DNA of 64,000 nucleotides from Sulfitobacter alexandrii. GTDB taxonomy: Bacteria; Pseudomonadota; Alphaproteobacteria; Rhodobacterales; Rhodobacteraceae. The DNA is taken from assembly GCF_001886735.1 (NCBI RefSeq), contig NZ_CP018076.1:1178001-1242000 (forward strand). Direction: 5' to 3'. This document shows, piece by piece, positions 16,822 to 24,419 of the stretch. Every line of letters starts with the position of its first letter. The first letter of the stretch is position 1. The notes beneath the pieces are model-generated. The model was not told the DNA's origin, searched no databases, and was given only the letters and a program-made list of their open reading frames with translations. Both the position numbers and the translations under genes were made by a program.

Positions 16822-17525
16822 CAGGTGGCACTTCCTTCGGGTGGCGTCGCAAGACACGGCGCGGTGAACGGGGTTGGCCCCAAACCTTCGGCGTCCTGCG
16901 CGGCGCGGGTACAGGGCAGGGCTTCGACGGCGGCGCAAAGATTGCGGAGATGCGGCGTATCCGCAAGGCGGAACCATCCACGGTCCGCATCGCTGGGATA
17001 AAGCGCGCACCAGCGCAGACAGGCCGCCAGATAGAAATGCATCACGCCGGGGTGCGCCGGGTCCAGCCAGACGGGGCATTGCGCCGCCACTGCGTCGAGC
17101 GTCCCCAGATGCGTCGCGATGGCCGTCTGCATCGTCTTGCGCAGCGCGGCTTGGTGCAGCTTATCCGGGCCCGCGTATTTCTCCGGGTAGAACGTCATAC
17201 GCAGCGCGGGGTGCAGGGTATTTGAAACGAAGAACAGCCATTTCAGGAAACCGGCGCGGTCCCGCATGTCGGGCGACGGCGCCAGACCCCCATGCCGGTC
17301 GGCGAGCCACAGCAGGATCGCGCCCGTCTCGAACAGCGTGCCCTGCGGCGTTTCCAGCACCGGAATCAGCCCGTGGGGATTCAGCGCCCGGTAGGCGGCC
17401 CCGGCCTGTTCGGCAGCGGCGCGGTTCACCAGTCGGGTCCGGTAGGGCAGCCGCCGGTGTTCCAGCGCCAACCTGACGATCAGCGACGCGTTGTCGGGGG
17501 CATAGTGGAGGATATACGCGCTCAT
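16821..17525 (-). CDS. Glutathione S-transferase family protein
   Basis: A 234-residue protein. The N-terminal thioredoxin-like domain shows YILHYAPDNASLIVRLALEH, NPHGLIPVLETPQG (cis-Pro) and LFETGAILLWLADRH (the E-S/T glutathione motif, here ET). The helical C-terminal domain has FLKWLFFVSNTLHPALRM and LDAVAAQCPVWLDPAHPGVMHFYLAACLRW. Start at 17525. It is translationally coupled to sdaA downstream and follows the PKS/methyltransferase pair by 76 bp. Substrate unknown; the coupling to a serine dehydratase is unusual. Confidence 0.85.
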   Translation of the reverse strand: MSAYILHYAPDNASLIVRLALEHRRLPYRTRLVNRAAAEQAGAAYRALNPHGLIPVLETPQGTLFETGAILLWLADRHGGLAPSPDMRDRAGFLKWLFFVSNTLHPALRMTFYPEKYAGPDKLHQAALRKTMQTAIATHLGTLDAVAAQCPVWLDPAHPGVMHFYLAACLRWCALYPSDADRGWFRLADTPHLRNLCAAVEALPCTRAAQDAEGLGPTPFTAPCLATPPEGSAT

Positions 17526-17601
17526 GAACGCTGACCTACCGCAGGCACGGCGGCGCGCATGGCGGAAAACGACACTTCTGCGCCGGGCAGGGTCAGGCGC
17601 T

Positions 17602-18093
17602 TTACCGTCCGGGCCGCAGGGCGGCATCCTCTACACTGATCCGGTGATACAGCATCGCCGCGTTCAGCAGCGTAAAGACCACCGCCACCCAGGTCAGACC
17701 GAGGACCATCGGCGCCACGATGATCTCGGCGACCACCAGCGTGTAGTTGGGATGCGGAATGAACCGGTAGGGACCGCGCGCCACCAGGGGTTCGTCCAAG
17801 ACGATGATCCGCGTGGTCCATCGGCCGCCAAGGGTGGCGAGTATCCAGACCCGTAGAAATTGCAGCAGCACGTAAAGCGTTAGCCAGAGCCGGTCGAGGT
17901 GGCTGTCATGCCCGAAGACGATCAGCGCCAGCACCCAGGCGGTGTGCAGCGCCACCATCACCGGGTAATGGCCCGCGCCGACCTCGCGGGCGCCGCGCGC
18001 CAGCAGCAGGGCGGTATTGCGGCGGGCGATGGCCAGCTCGGACAGGCGCTGGACCACGATGAACCCGAGGAACAGCGCGGCGCCGACAGTCAT
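17602..18093 (-). CDS. Isoprenylcysteine carboxyl methyltransferase-like membrane enzyme, probable alkylpyrone O-methyltransferase
   Basis: A 163-residue protein with four or five membrane segments. Near the C terminus it has RGPYRFIPHPNYTLVVAE, the ICMT/PEMT SAM-binding signature, and HRISVEDAAL, where the conserved Glu follows an R-I. Its ATG at 18093 overlaps the stop of the type III PKS gene (ATGA, 4 bp), so the two proteins are made together. The same pairing occurs in Bacillus subtilis as bpsA-bpsB, where BpsB methylates the alkylpyrones made by BpsA. By analogy this enzyme may methylate the PKS product in the membrane; that is inference. Confidence 0.75.
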   Translation of the reverse strand: MTVGAALFLGFIVVQRLSELAIARRNTALLLARGAREVGAGHYPVMVALHTAWVLALIVFGHDSHLDRLWLTLYVLLQFLRVWILATLGGRWTTRIIVLDEPLVARGPYRFIPHPNYTLVVAEIIVAPMVLGLTWVAVVFTLLNAAMLYHRISVEDAALRPGR

Positions 18094-19190
18094 ATCCCGA
18101 CCTGTATCGGCAACATCGCGGCGGTGAAGCCGGGACCGAGCGCGCAAAGGGCGAGTTGCCCGCCCTGACCGGCCTGCAACACCCGGTCGAGAACGAAAAG
18201 CGCGGTGGGCGCCGACATGTTGCCTGCCGCCCGCAAGGTGTCGCGTTCGGCATCGAGCGCGCCCGGACGCAAGTCCATCGTGGCCTCGATCGCCTCAAGC
18301 ACCTTGGTGCCGCCGGGATGGCAGACGAAGCGATCCACGTCATCCAGCGACATATCAGCCGCGCGCAGCATCCCCAGCAGGGCCTCGCGGAAATTTTCCT
18401 GAACGAAGGGGGGAATCGACCGGTCGAACACGACCCCGAGGCCGGATTCGTCCACGTCCCACCCCATGATCGGCAAGGTGTCGGGCCACAGGTGTTCCTG
18501 CCCGCTCCCCAACTGCACGCGCCCCGCGCCGTCAGCGGTGTCGGAACGCAGAACGGCAGCGGCGGCGCCGTCGCCGAAAAGGACGGTGGCGATGATGTCG
18601 GCCTTGCTGAGCCTGTCGCGCCGGAACGCCAGAGAGCAGGTTTCCACTGCCACCATCAGGATGGTCTGGCCGGGATGGGCCGACGCGAGCCGCTGCGCGA
18701 TGGCCAGCCCGGTCACACCGCCCGCGCAGCCGAGACCGAAAACGGGAACACGGTGCACGTCGGTCCGGAATCCCATTTCCTTGTGGGCCTGCGCTTCGAG
18801 GGTCGGGGTCGCGATCCCCGTCGAGGACACGGTCACGATGGTGTCGACCTGTGGCGCGGTGATGCCCGCAGCCCGCATCGCGCGGTCGGCGGCCTGCATG
18901 AACAAGGCCTTCGCACCTTCCTTGTAGGCTGCACCACGGTCGGCCCAGCCATGATCGCTTTCGAACCATTCCAGCGGCTGGACGCAATAGCGCCTATCGA
19001 CGCCGGCATTTTCGAACGCCGGGACCAGCCGTTCGAACTGCGGATAGGTCGGCGCGAGGAGACGCCGCGCGGTTGCCACGGCCGCGTCTTGCGTGAGTTC
19101 ATGCGGTGGAAGTGCCGTTCCGATGCCATCGAGGCTGACAAGGGTTGCCTCAACGGCCCGTCCCCGGGGGGAGGAAAGAATCTGGAGCAT
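18090..19190 (-). CDS. Type III polyketide synthase (chalcone/stilbene synthase family)
   Basis: A 366-residue homodimeric ketosynthase-like enzyme that extends acyl-CoA starters with malonyl-CoA and cyclises the chain. The catalytic triad is readable: Cys155 in VFGLGCAGGVTG, His291 in FVCHPGGTKVLE, Asn324 in AAGNMSAPTALF. Other family marks are VSSTGIATPTLE and LFGDGAAAAVL. Length is within the usual 350-400 range. It opens a leftward unit and overlaps the ICMT-like gene by 4 bp. Products are probably alkylpyrones or alkylresorcinols; starter length cannot be read from sequence. The ribosome site before the ATG at 19190 is weak. Confidence 0.9.
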   Translation of the reverse strand: MLQILSSPRGRAVEATLVSLDGIGTALPPHELTQDAAVATARRLLAPTYPQFERLVPAFENAGVDRRYCVQPLEWFESDHGWADRGAAYKEGAKALFMQAADRAMRAAGITAPQVDTIVTVSSTGIATPTLEAQAHKEMGFRTDVHRVPVFGLGCAGGVTGLAIAQRLASAHPGQTILMVAVETCSLAFRRDRLSKADIIATVLFGDGAAAAVLRSDTADGAGRVQLGSGQEHLWPDTLPIMGWDVDESGLGVVFDRSIPPFVQENFREALLGMLRAADMSLDDVDRFVCHPGGTKVLEAIEATMDLRPGALDAERDTLRAAGNMSAPTALFVLDRVLQAGQGGQLALCALGPGFTAAMLPIQVGI

Positions 19191-19385
19191 CTACTGGCAC
19201 TTTCGAAAAGGGTTACGAAGATGAACGACCGCGGTGCGGGCTTCGTTCCCGGCCCCGCAGCGGGGTACCGCCCCGGTTTGCCCCCGCGTCCTCCCGATTT
19301 CGGGCAGAAACACGGCGCTTGCCCCTCGCGCCGGGCGGTCAATGGCCCTATAAGCCGGTGAGGTTACGCAGAAGGAAGAAGTCAC

Positions 19386-20174
19386 ATGGCTGGTGAGCTG
19401 TCCCCCATCGACAAGGCAAAGTTCGTCGCCGCCAAGCGCGCGGCGCAGTTCGTCGAAGACGGCATGCGGGTCGGCCTTGGCACCGGGTCCACCGCGGCAT
19501 GGCTCGTGCGGTGTCTGGGCGAAATGGTGCGCGAGGACGGCCTTCGGATCCGCGGTGTCCCGACATCGACCCGCACGGCGGAACTCGCACGCGAGGTCGG
19601 CATAGAGGTCATCAGCCTCGACGAGGCGAAATGGCTGGATCTCACCATCGACGGTGCGGATGAATTCGACGGGGATCTCAACCTCATCAAGGGCGGCGGG
19701 GGCGCGCTGCTGCAAGAGAAAATCGTGGCGACCGCCAGCGATCAAATGGTCGTGATTGCCGACATCGGCAAGGAAGTGGAGCATCTGGGCGCCTTTCCCC
19801 TGCCGATCGAGGTGATCCCCTTCGGCTGGCAGACGACACAGGCGCTGGTGGAGGAAACGCTCATCAGCATGGATGTGCTGGGCCGGTCCTCGACCCTGCG
19901 GATGAACGGCGACCGTCCTTTCATTACAGACGAAGGCAACCACATTCTCGACCTGCATCTCAACCGGATCGGCAACGCGCGGCAGCTTGCGCTGGTGCTG
20001 AACCAGATGCCGGGCGTGGTGGAAAACGGCCTGTTCATCGACATCTGTGACGCGGTCGTGATCGGCTACGGGGATGGCAGGGTCGAAGTGCGGGACATAA
20101 ATGAAGGCACGGTTGCGACGGAGCGACTGGATTTCGTCGAGACGGACAACCTGTTTTCCGATCTCAGCGACTGA
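19386..20174 (+). CDS. rpiA: Ribose-5-phosphate isomerase A
   Basis: A 262-residue enzyme interconverting ribulose-5-phosphate and ribose-5-phosphate in the pentose phosphate pathway. Conserved blocks are GLGTGSTAAW (phosphate loop), DLTIDGADEFD (catalytic Asp), LIKGGGGALLQEKIVA (with Glu and Lys of the active site) and a GNHILDLH motif. Length is slightly above the ~220-230 norm, from a C-terminal extension common in alphaproteobacteria. A purine-rich ribosome site precedes the ATG. Divergent from the PKS gene over 195 bp; followed 21 bp later by gor, so probably co-transcribed; both link to redox and NADPH supply. Confidence 0.95.
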   Translation: MAGELSPIDKAKFVAAKRAAQFVEDGMRVGLGTGSTAAWLVRCLGEMVREDGLRIRGVPTSTRTAELAREVGIEVISLDEAKWLDLTIDGADEFDGDLNLIKGGGGALLQEKIVATASDQMVVIADIGKEVEHLGAFPLPIEVIPFGWQTTQALVEETLISMDVLGRSSTLRMNGDRPFITDEGNHILDLHLNRIGNARQLALVLNQMPGVVENGLFIDICDAVVIGYGDGRVEVRDINEGTVATERLDFVETDNLFSDLSD

Positions 20175-20195
20175 TTGCAGACAAGGAACTTCCGA

Positions 20196-21674
20196 ATGGC
20201 TGATACCGATTTCGACTACGACCTCTTTGTGATCGGCGGCGGGTCCGGCGGCGTGCGCGCCGCGCGGGTCGCGGCCGGGGAACACGGGGCAAAGGTCGCA
20301 CTGGCCGAAGAGGACCGGTACGGTGGCACCTGCGTCATTCGCGGCTGCGTGCCGAAGAAGCTGATGGTCTTCGCGTCGGGGTATTCGGACGTGGTGGACG
20401 AGGCCAAGTGTTTCGGCTGGGACCTCAAGCAGGGACCGTTCGACTGGCACGACTTCCGCTACCGGCTGATGAAAGAACTGGACCGGCTCGAACAGGTCTA
20501 TCGCAAGCTGCTGGCAAATTCCGGCGTGGAAACCTTCGACCAGAGGGCACGGCTCAGGGACGCGCACACGGTGGAGCTGGCGGACGGCACCACGAAGACC
20601 GCCAAGCACATTCTGGTTGCGACCGGGGGGCATCCGGTCCGGCCTGACCTGCCGAACGCGGACCTCGGCATCGTGTCAGACGACATATTCCACCTCGAGA
20701 AACTGCCGAAGTCGCTGCTGATCATCGGCGGTGGCTACATCGCCTGCGAATTCGCCTGCATCATGCGCGGTCTGGGTGTCGAGGTCACGCAGTACTATCG
20801 CGGGGCGCAGATCCTGCGCGGCTTCGACGAGGAAGCGCGCGGTCTGGTCGCGGAAAGCATGCGCGACAGCGGGATCGATCTGCACACGGGCACCAACATC
20901 GTCGAAATGTCGCTTGCCAGCGAGCGCGAAGAGGGCGGGCAGCCGACGGGCTCCGATGCCACGATGGGGGCCAGCGCCCAGCAGGCCGCCGATCTGCGCG
21001 AGTCCGCTGAAGGCGCGAAGGCAGGGCAATCAGGGCCGATCTGGGTCAAGTCGACCAACGGCGGTGAAAAGGTCTTCGACATGGTGCTGTTCGCCACCGG
21101 GCGCGATCCTTCCACCCATGACATGGGGCTCGAGGACATCGGTGTGAAACTGGGCCGCCGGGGCGAGATCGAGGTGGACGAGTACAGCCAGACCGCCGTG
21201 CCGTCCGTCTATGCCATCGGTGACGTGACCGACCGGGTCAACCTGACCCCGGTGGCGATACGCGAGGGCATGGCATTCGCCGAAACGGTGTTCGGCGGAA
21301 ACCCGACGCCGGTGGATCACGAGCTCATCCCCTCTGCCATCTTCACCCAGCCCGAGATGGGCACCGTGGGGCTGAGCGAGGAGGACGCGCGTGACCGCGA
21401 ACCGGTCGAGATCTATTGCACCTCCTTCAAGCCGATGCAGACCGCCTTTGCCGGCAAAGCGGACCGGGTGCTGATGAAGCTGGTGGTGTCCAAGGAAACC
21501 CGCGTGGTCCTGGGCTGCCATATCGTCGCACCCCATGCCGGGGAGCTGATCCAGATGGCGGGCATCGCGGTCAAGGCAAAGCTGACAAAGGAACAATTCG
21601 ACGCGACCTGTGCGGTGCATCCGACCATGTCCGAAGAACTGGTCACCATGCGCAAGCCGACCCGCACCGCTTGA
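20196..21674 (+). CDS. gor: Glutathione-disulfide reductase with an internal insertion
   Basis: A 492-residue FAD/NADPH flavoprotein that regenerates GSH. It has the FAD site FVIGGGSGGVRAAR, the redox pair in GGTCVIRGCVPKKLM (Cys46 and Cys51), the NADPH site LLIIGGGYIACEFA, ATGRDP, YAIGDV, and the C-terminal catalytic CAVHPTMSEELVTM with its His-Glu. The start at 20196 follows AAGGA at seven bases. Residues ~241-279 form a polar, Gly/Ala/Ser/Glu-rich insertion inside the NADPH domain; most family members are ~450 residues and lack it. It lies next to rpiA. Confidence 0.93.
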   Translation: MADTDFDYDLFVIGGGSGGVRAARVAAGEHGAKVALAEEDRYGGTCVIRGCVPKKLMVFASGYSDVVDEAKCFGWDLKQGPFDWHDFRYRLMKELDRLEQVYRKLLANSGVETFDQRARLRDAHTVELADGTTKTAKHILVATGGHPVRPDLPNADLGIVSDDIFHLEKLPKSLLIIGGGYIACEFACIMRGLGVEVTQYYRGAQILRGFDEEARGLVAESMRDSGIDLHTGTNIVEMSLASEREEGGQPTGSDATMGASAQQAADLRESAEGAKAGQSGPIWVKSTNGGEKVFDMVLFATGRDPSTHDMGLEDIGVKLGRRGEIEVDEYSQTAVPSVYAIGDVTDRVNLTPVAIREGMAFAETVFGGNPTPVDHELIPSAIFTQPEMGTVGLSEEDARDREPVEIYCTSFKPMQTAFAGKADRVLMKLVVSKETRVVLGCHIVAPHAGELIQMAGIAVKAKLTKEQFDATCAVHPTMSEELVTMRKPTRTA

Positions 21675-21761
21675 ATCCGGGCGGTTTGCGCCCACATTCA
21701 AAAGCGTACATAGAGTAACCAGATAAGGCCGCGTTCCGCGGCGCAGAGGGGAACACGACAT

Positions 21762-22997
21762 ATGGCTGGCAATTCGGGCGGCCCCTGGGGAGGGGGCGGC
21801 AATGGCGGTGGAGGCCGCGAGAACGGACAAGGCGGCGGACAGGGCGGCGACCGTGGACAGAACGGTGGCGGTCGCGGCTCCGGCGGCCGCGGACCCGGTG
21901 ACCGACCGCAGATCCCGGAAATCGACGATCTGGTCCGGAAGGGGCAGGAACACCTGCGCGTCCTGATGGGCGGCGGCAACCGCAACCGGGGCAATGGCTC
22001 CGGCGACAACGGCGGCAATGGCGGCCCCGCGCTGACACGGGGCACGGTCGGTCTGGGGCTTCTGGCCGCGGCGGGCCTCTGGGCTTTCGCCAGCTTCTAC
22101 ACGGTGCGGCCCGAACAGCAGTCCGTCGAGCTTTTCCTCGGCGAGTTCCACCAGATCGGGACGGAAGGTCTGAATTTCGCGCCGTGGCCCTTTGTCACCG
22201 CCGAGGTGTTCGACGTCACCACCAACCGGACCGAGACCATCGGCATGGGTCGCGGCGCGTCCGATAACGACGGGCTGATGCTGACCACGGACGAGAACAT
22301 CGTCGATGTGGATTTCCAGGTGGTCTGGAACATCAAGAACGCCCGCGACTTCCTCTTCTCGCTGCGCGAGCCGGATGCGAGCGTGCGGGCGATTTCGGAA
22401 TCCGCGATGCGCGAGGCGATCGCGCAGTCCGAGCTGGCCCCCATTCTCAACCGGGACCGGGGTGCCGTGGCCGAGCAGGTGAAAGTGTTGATCCAGTCGA
22501 CGCTGGACAACCGCGAGACCGGCATCAACATCCTGCGCGTCAACCTCAACAAGGTGGACCCGCCCAGCCAGACGGTCACGGTGACGAACGCCGATGGCAC
22601 GACGCGGCAGGGGTCCGCGGTGGATGCATTCCGGGATGTGCAGGCCGCCGAACAGGAGCGTGACCGTCTGATGCGTCAGGCGGATGCCTACGCGAACCGG
22701 CGCACCGCCGAGGCGCGCGGTGAAAGCGCGCAGCTGCTGGAATCCGCCGAAGGCTACCGCGCGCGCGTCGTCAACGACGCGGTCGGTGAGGCCAGCCGTT
22801 TCGAGGCGGTTCTGGCCGAATACGAGCAGGCCCCGGAAGTCACCCGGAAGCGCCTGTACATCGAAACGATGCAGAAGGTGCTGGGCGACGTCGACAAGAT
22901 CATCCTTGAAGGTGGTGTCGGCGGGTCCGGCTCGGGGCAGGGCGTTGTGCCCTATCTGCCCCTCAACGAGTTGCGTCGCAATGGAGGGTCGAACTGA
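21762..22997 (+). CDS. hflK: HflK, FtsH-associated SPFH membrane protein
   Basis: A 411-residue inner-membrane protein. Residues 1-50 are almost pure Gly/Asn/Arg/Gln, a disordered cytoplasmic tail. One membrane segment lies near 95-115, followed by the SPFH (band 7) domain from YTVRPEQQSVELFLGEF to about 300, and a charged helix (QERDRLMRQADAYANRRTAE) that forms the cage wall. HflK and HflC build the large assembly that encloses and modulates the FtsH protease. The stop overlaps the hflC start by one base (TGATG). Confidence 0.95.
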   Translation: MAGNSGGPWGGGGNGGGGRENGQGGGQGGDRGQNGGGRGSGGRGPGDRPQIPEIDDLVRKGQEHLRVLMGGGNRNRGNGSGDNGGNGGPALTRGTVGLGLLAAAGLWAFASFYTVRPEQQSVELFLGEFHQIGTEGLNFAPWPFVTAEVFDVTTNRTETIGMGRGASDNDGLMLTTDENIVDVDFQVVWNIKNARDFLFSLREPDASVRAISESAMREAIAQSELAPILNRDRGAVAEQVKVLIQSTLDNRETGINILRVNLNKVDPPSQTVTVTNADGTTRQGSAVDAFRDVQAAEQERDRLMRQADAYANRRTAEARGESAQLLESAEGYRARVVNDAVGEASRFEAVLAEYEQAPEVTRKRLYIETMQKVLGDVDKIILEGGVGGSGSGQGVVPYLPLNELRRNGGSN

Positions 22998-24073
22998 TGC
23001 GTAAGATCGGATTTCTGATACCCGTCGTGGTGATTGCGCTTGTCGCGCTGCTGTCCTCCATCTTCGTCGTGGACGAACGGGAGAATGCCCTCGTCCTGCG
23101 CTTTGGCCAGATCAAGCAGGTCAGGACCGAACCCGGCCTCGGCTTCAAGCTGCCGTTGCTGGACGAGGTCGTGCGCTTCGAGGACCGGATCCTCACGCTC
23201 GAGACCGAGCTGATCGAGATCACGCCCGCCGACGACAGGCGTCTGCTGGTCGATGCGCTGGTGCTCTACCGTATCGCCGATGTCGTGCAGTTCCGTCAGG
23301 CCATCGGTGTCGGCGGCCAGCGTCAGGCCGAGAACGACCTGAGCGGCATCATGGAATCGCAGATCCGTGCCGTGCTCGGCTCGCAGGGGGTGACGTCGAA
23401 CACCATCCTGTCGCCGGAACGGGCGGGGCTGATGGACCAGATCCGCGAGAATGCCGACCAGCGTGCAAGCGTGCTGGGGCTGAGCATCGTGGACGTGCGG
23501 CTGCGCCAGACGAACCTGCCGGAGCAGAACTTTGACGCGACCCTGCAGCGGATGATCGCCGAGCGGGACCGCGAGGCAACGGACGAGCGTGCCCGTGGTC
23601 AGGAAGCGGCCCAGCGGATCAGGGCGCTGGCTGACCGTACGTACGAGGAAATCCTGTCGGAGGCCCGGCGTGACGCGCGCATCATCGAAGGTGAGGCGGA
23701 CGCCGAGCGCAACAGGATCTTCGCGCAGTCCTACGGCCGGGATCAGGAATTCTTTGAATTCTACCGGTCGCTGACGGCCTACGAGGAAGCGCTGAAGGGG
23801 CAGAACTCGACGATGGTGATGTCCCCGGATTCGGAGTTCTTCAACTACCTCCGGTCGGATCAGGGCAGCCGGTCTGTCGAGGGCGAGTTCAACGCCAGTG
23901 GCGCGCCCGCGCGTTCCGCGAACAACGCTCCCGCAACCCCCGCGGCATCCCAGCCCGCAGCACCGGCGCCCGAGGCGCAGGAGCCTGCCGCGGATGAAAC
24001 CGCTGACGAGGCACCGGCACCCGCCGCCGAGCCTGCCGCTGAGCAACCCGCGGCGGATGCGCCGACGCAATGA
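22997..24073 (+). CDS. hflC: HflC, FtsH-associated SPFH membrane protein
   Basis: A 358-residue partner of HflK. The N-terminal membrane segment is FLIPVVVIALVALLSSIFVV, then the SPFH domain with VDERENALVLRFGQI, and a long charged helix (RARGQEAAQRIRALADRTYE) followed by IIEGEADAERN and MVMSPDSEFFNYL, all typical. A tail of about 65 residues made almost only of Ala, Pro, Glu follows residue 295; it is not part of the core family. Translationally coupled to hflK (1-base overlap) and to the following DUF2065 gene (ATGA overlap). Confidence 0.95.
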   Translation: MRKIGFLIPVVVIALVALLSSIFVVDERENALVLRFGQIKQVRTEPGLGFKLPLLDEVVRFEDRILTLETELIEITPADDRRLLVDALVLYRIADVVQFRQAIGVGGQRQAENDLSGIMESQIRAVLGSQGVTSNTILSPERAGLMDQIRENADQRASVLGLSIVDVRLRQTNLPEQNFDATLQRMIAERDREATDERARGQEAAQRIRALADRTYEEILSEARRDARIIEGEADAERNRIFAQSYGRDQEFFEFYRSLTAYEEALKGQNSTMVMSPDSEFFNYLRSDQGSRSVEGEFNASGAPARSANNAPATPAASQPAAPAPEAQEPAADETADEAPAPAAEPAAEQPAADAPTQ

Positions 24074-24264
24074 CGCTCCTGCTGCTCGCGCTCGGGCTGG
24101 TGATGATCCTTGAGGGGCTGGTGTACGCACTGGCCCCTTCGCTTTTGGAGCGGATGCTGGAACTGCTGCGCACCATGCCCGAACAGGCGATCCGGCAGAT
24201 CGGTGCGCTGGTCGTCGTGGGCGGCCTTGTGCTCGTATGGCTCGCGTTCCAGATCGGGGTCTGA
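24070..24264 (+). CDS. DUF2065-type small membrane protein
   Basis: A 64-residue protein with two membrane helices (LLLLALGLVMILEGLVYAL and QIGALVVVGGLVLVWLAF) joined by a short amphipathic region PSLLERMLELLRTMPEQAIR. This matches the small DUF2065 family, commonly found beside hflK/hflC. Its ATG overlaps the hflC stop by 4 bp, so it is made with HflKC and may be a minor subunit of that membrane complex; this is inference. Confidence 0.85.
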   Translation: MTLLLLALGLVMILEGLVYALAPSLLERMLELLRTMPEQAIRQIGALVVVGGLVLVWLAFQIGV

Positions 24265-24302
24265 CGGTGGCTGACGCCCGCTCTCGTTTCCGTCACCGGC
24301 TG

Positions 24303-24329
24303 TTGAAAAGCCCGTGATGTGCCACATCT
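24303..24329 (+). promoter_or_regulatory. Candidate heat-shock (sigma-32) promoter before degP
   Basis: TTGAAA at 24303-24308, a 13-base spacer, and CCACATCT at 24322-24329 match the sigma-32 consensus (CTTGAAA, 13-17 bases, CCCCATNT) with one mismatch in the -10 element. It lies 39 bp after the DUF2065 gene and would give a leader of about 80 nt for the DegP-type protease, a classical heat-shock target. Confidence 0.45.
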
Positions 24330-24419
24330 TTGATGTTGCGGTGCATCTGTACACCATGCACTCTGTCGGCAAGATGCTTCGGGCAGCTTGCCCCATCGGA
24401 CAAAGCAGGAGACAACCCC

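Noticed and set aside
24340-24370. GGTGCAT / ATGCACT imperfect inverted repeat before degP
   Set aside because: Arms are only 6 bp and the repeat lies downstream of the better-supported sigma-32-like element; kept out as an operator call.
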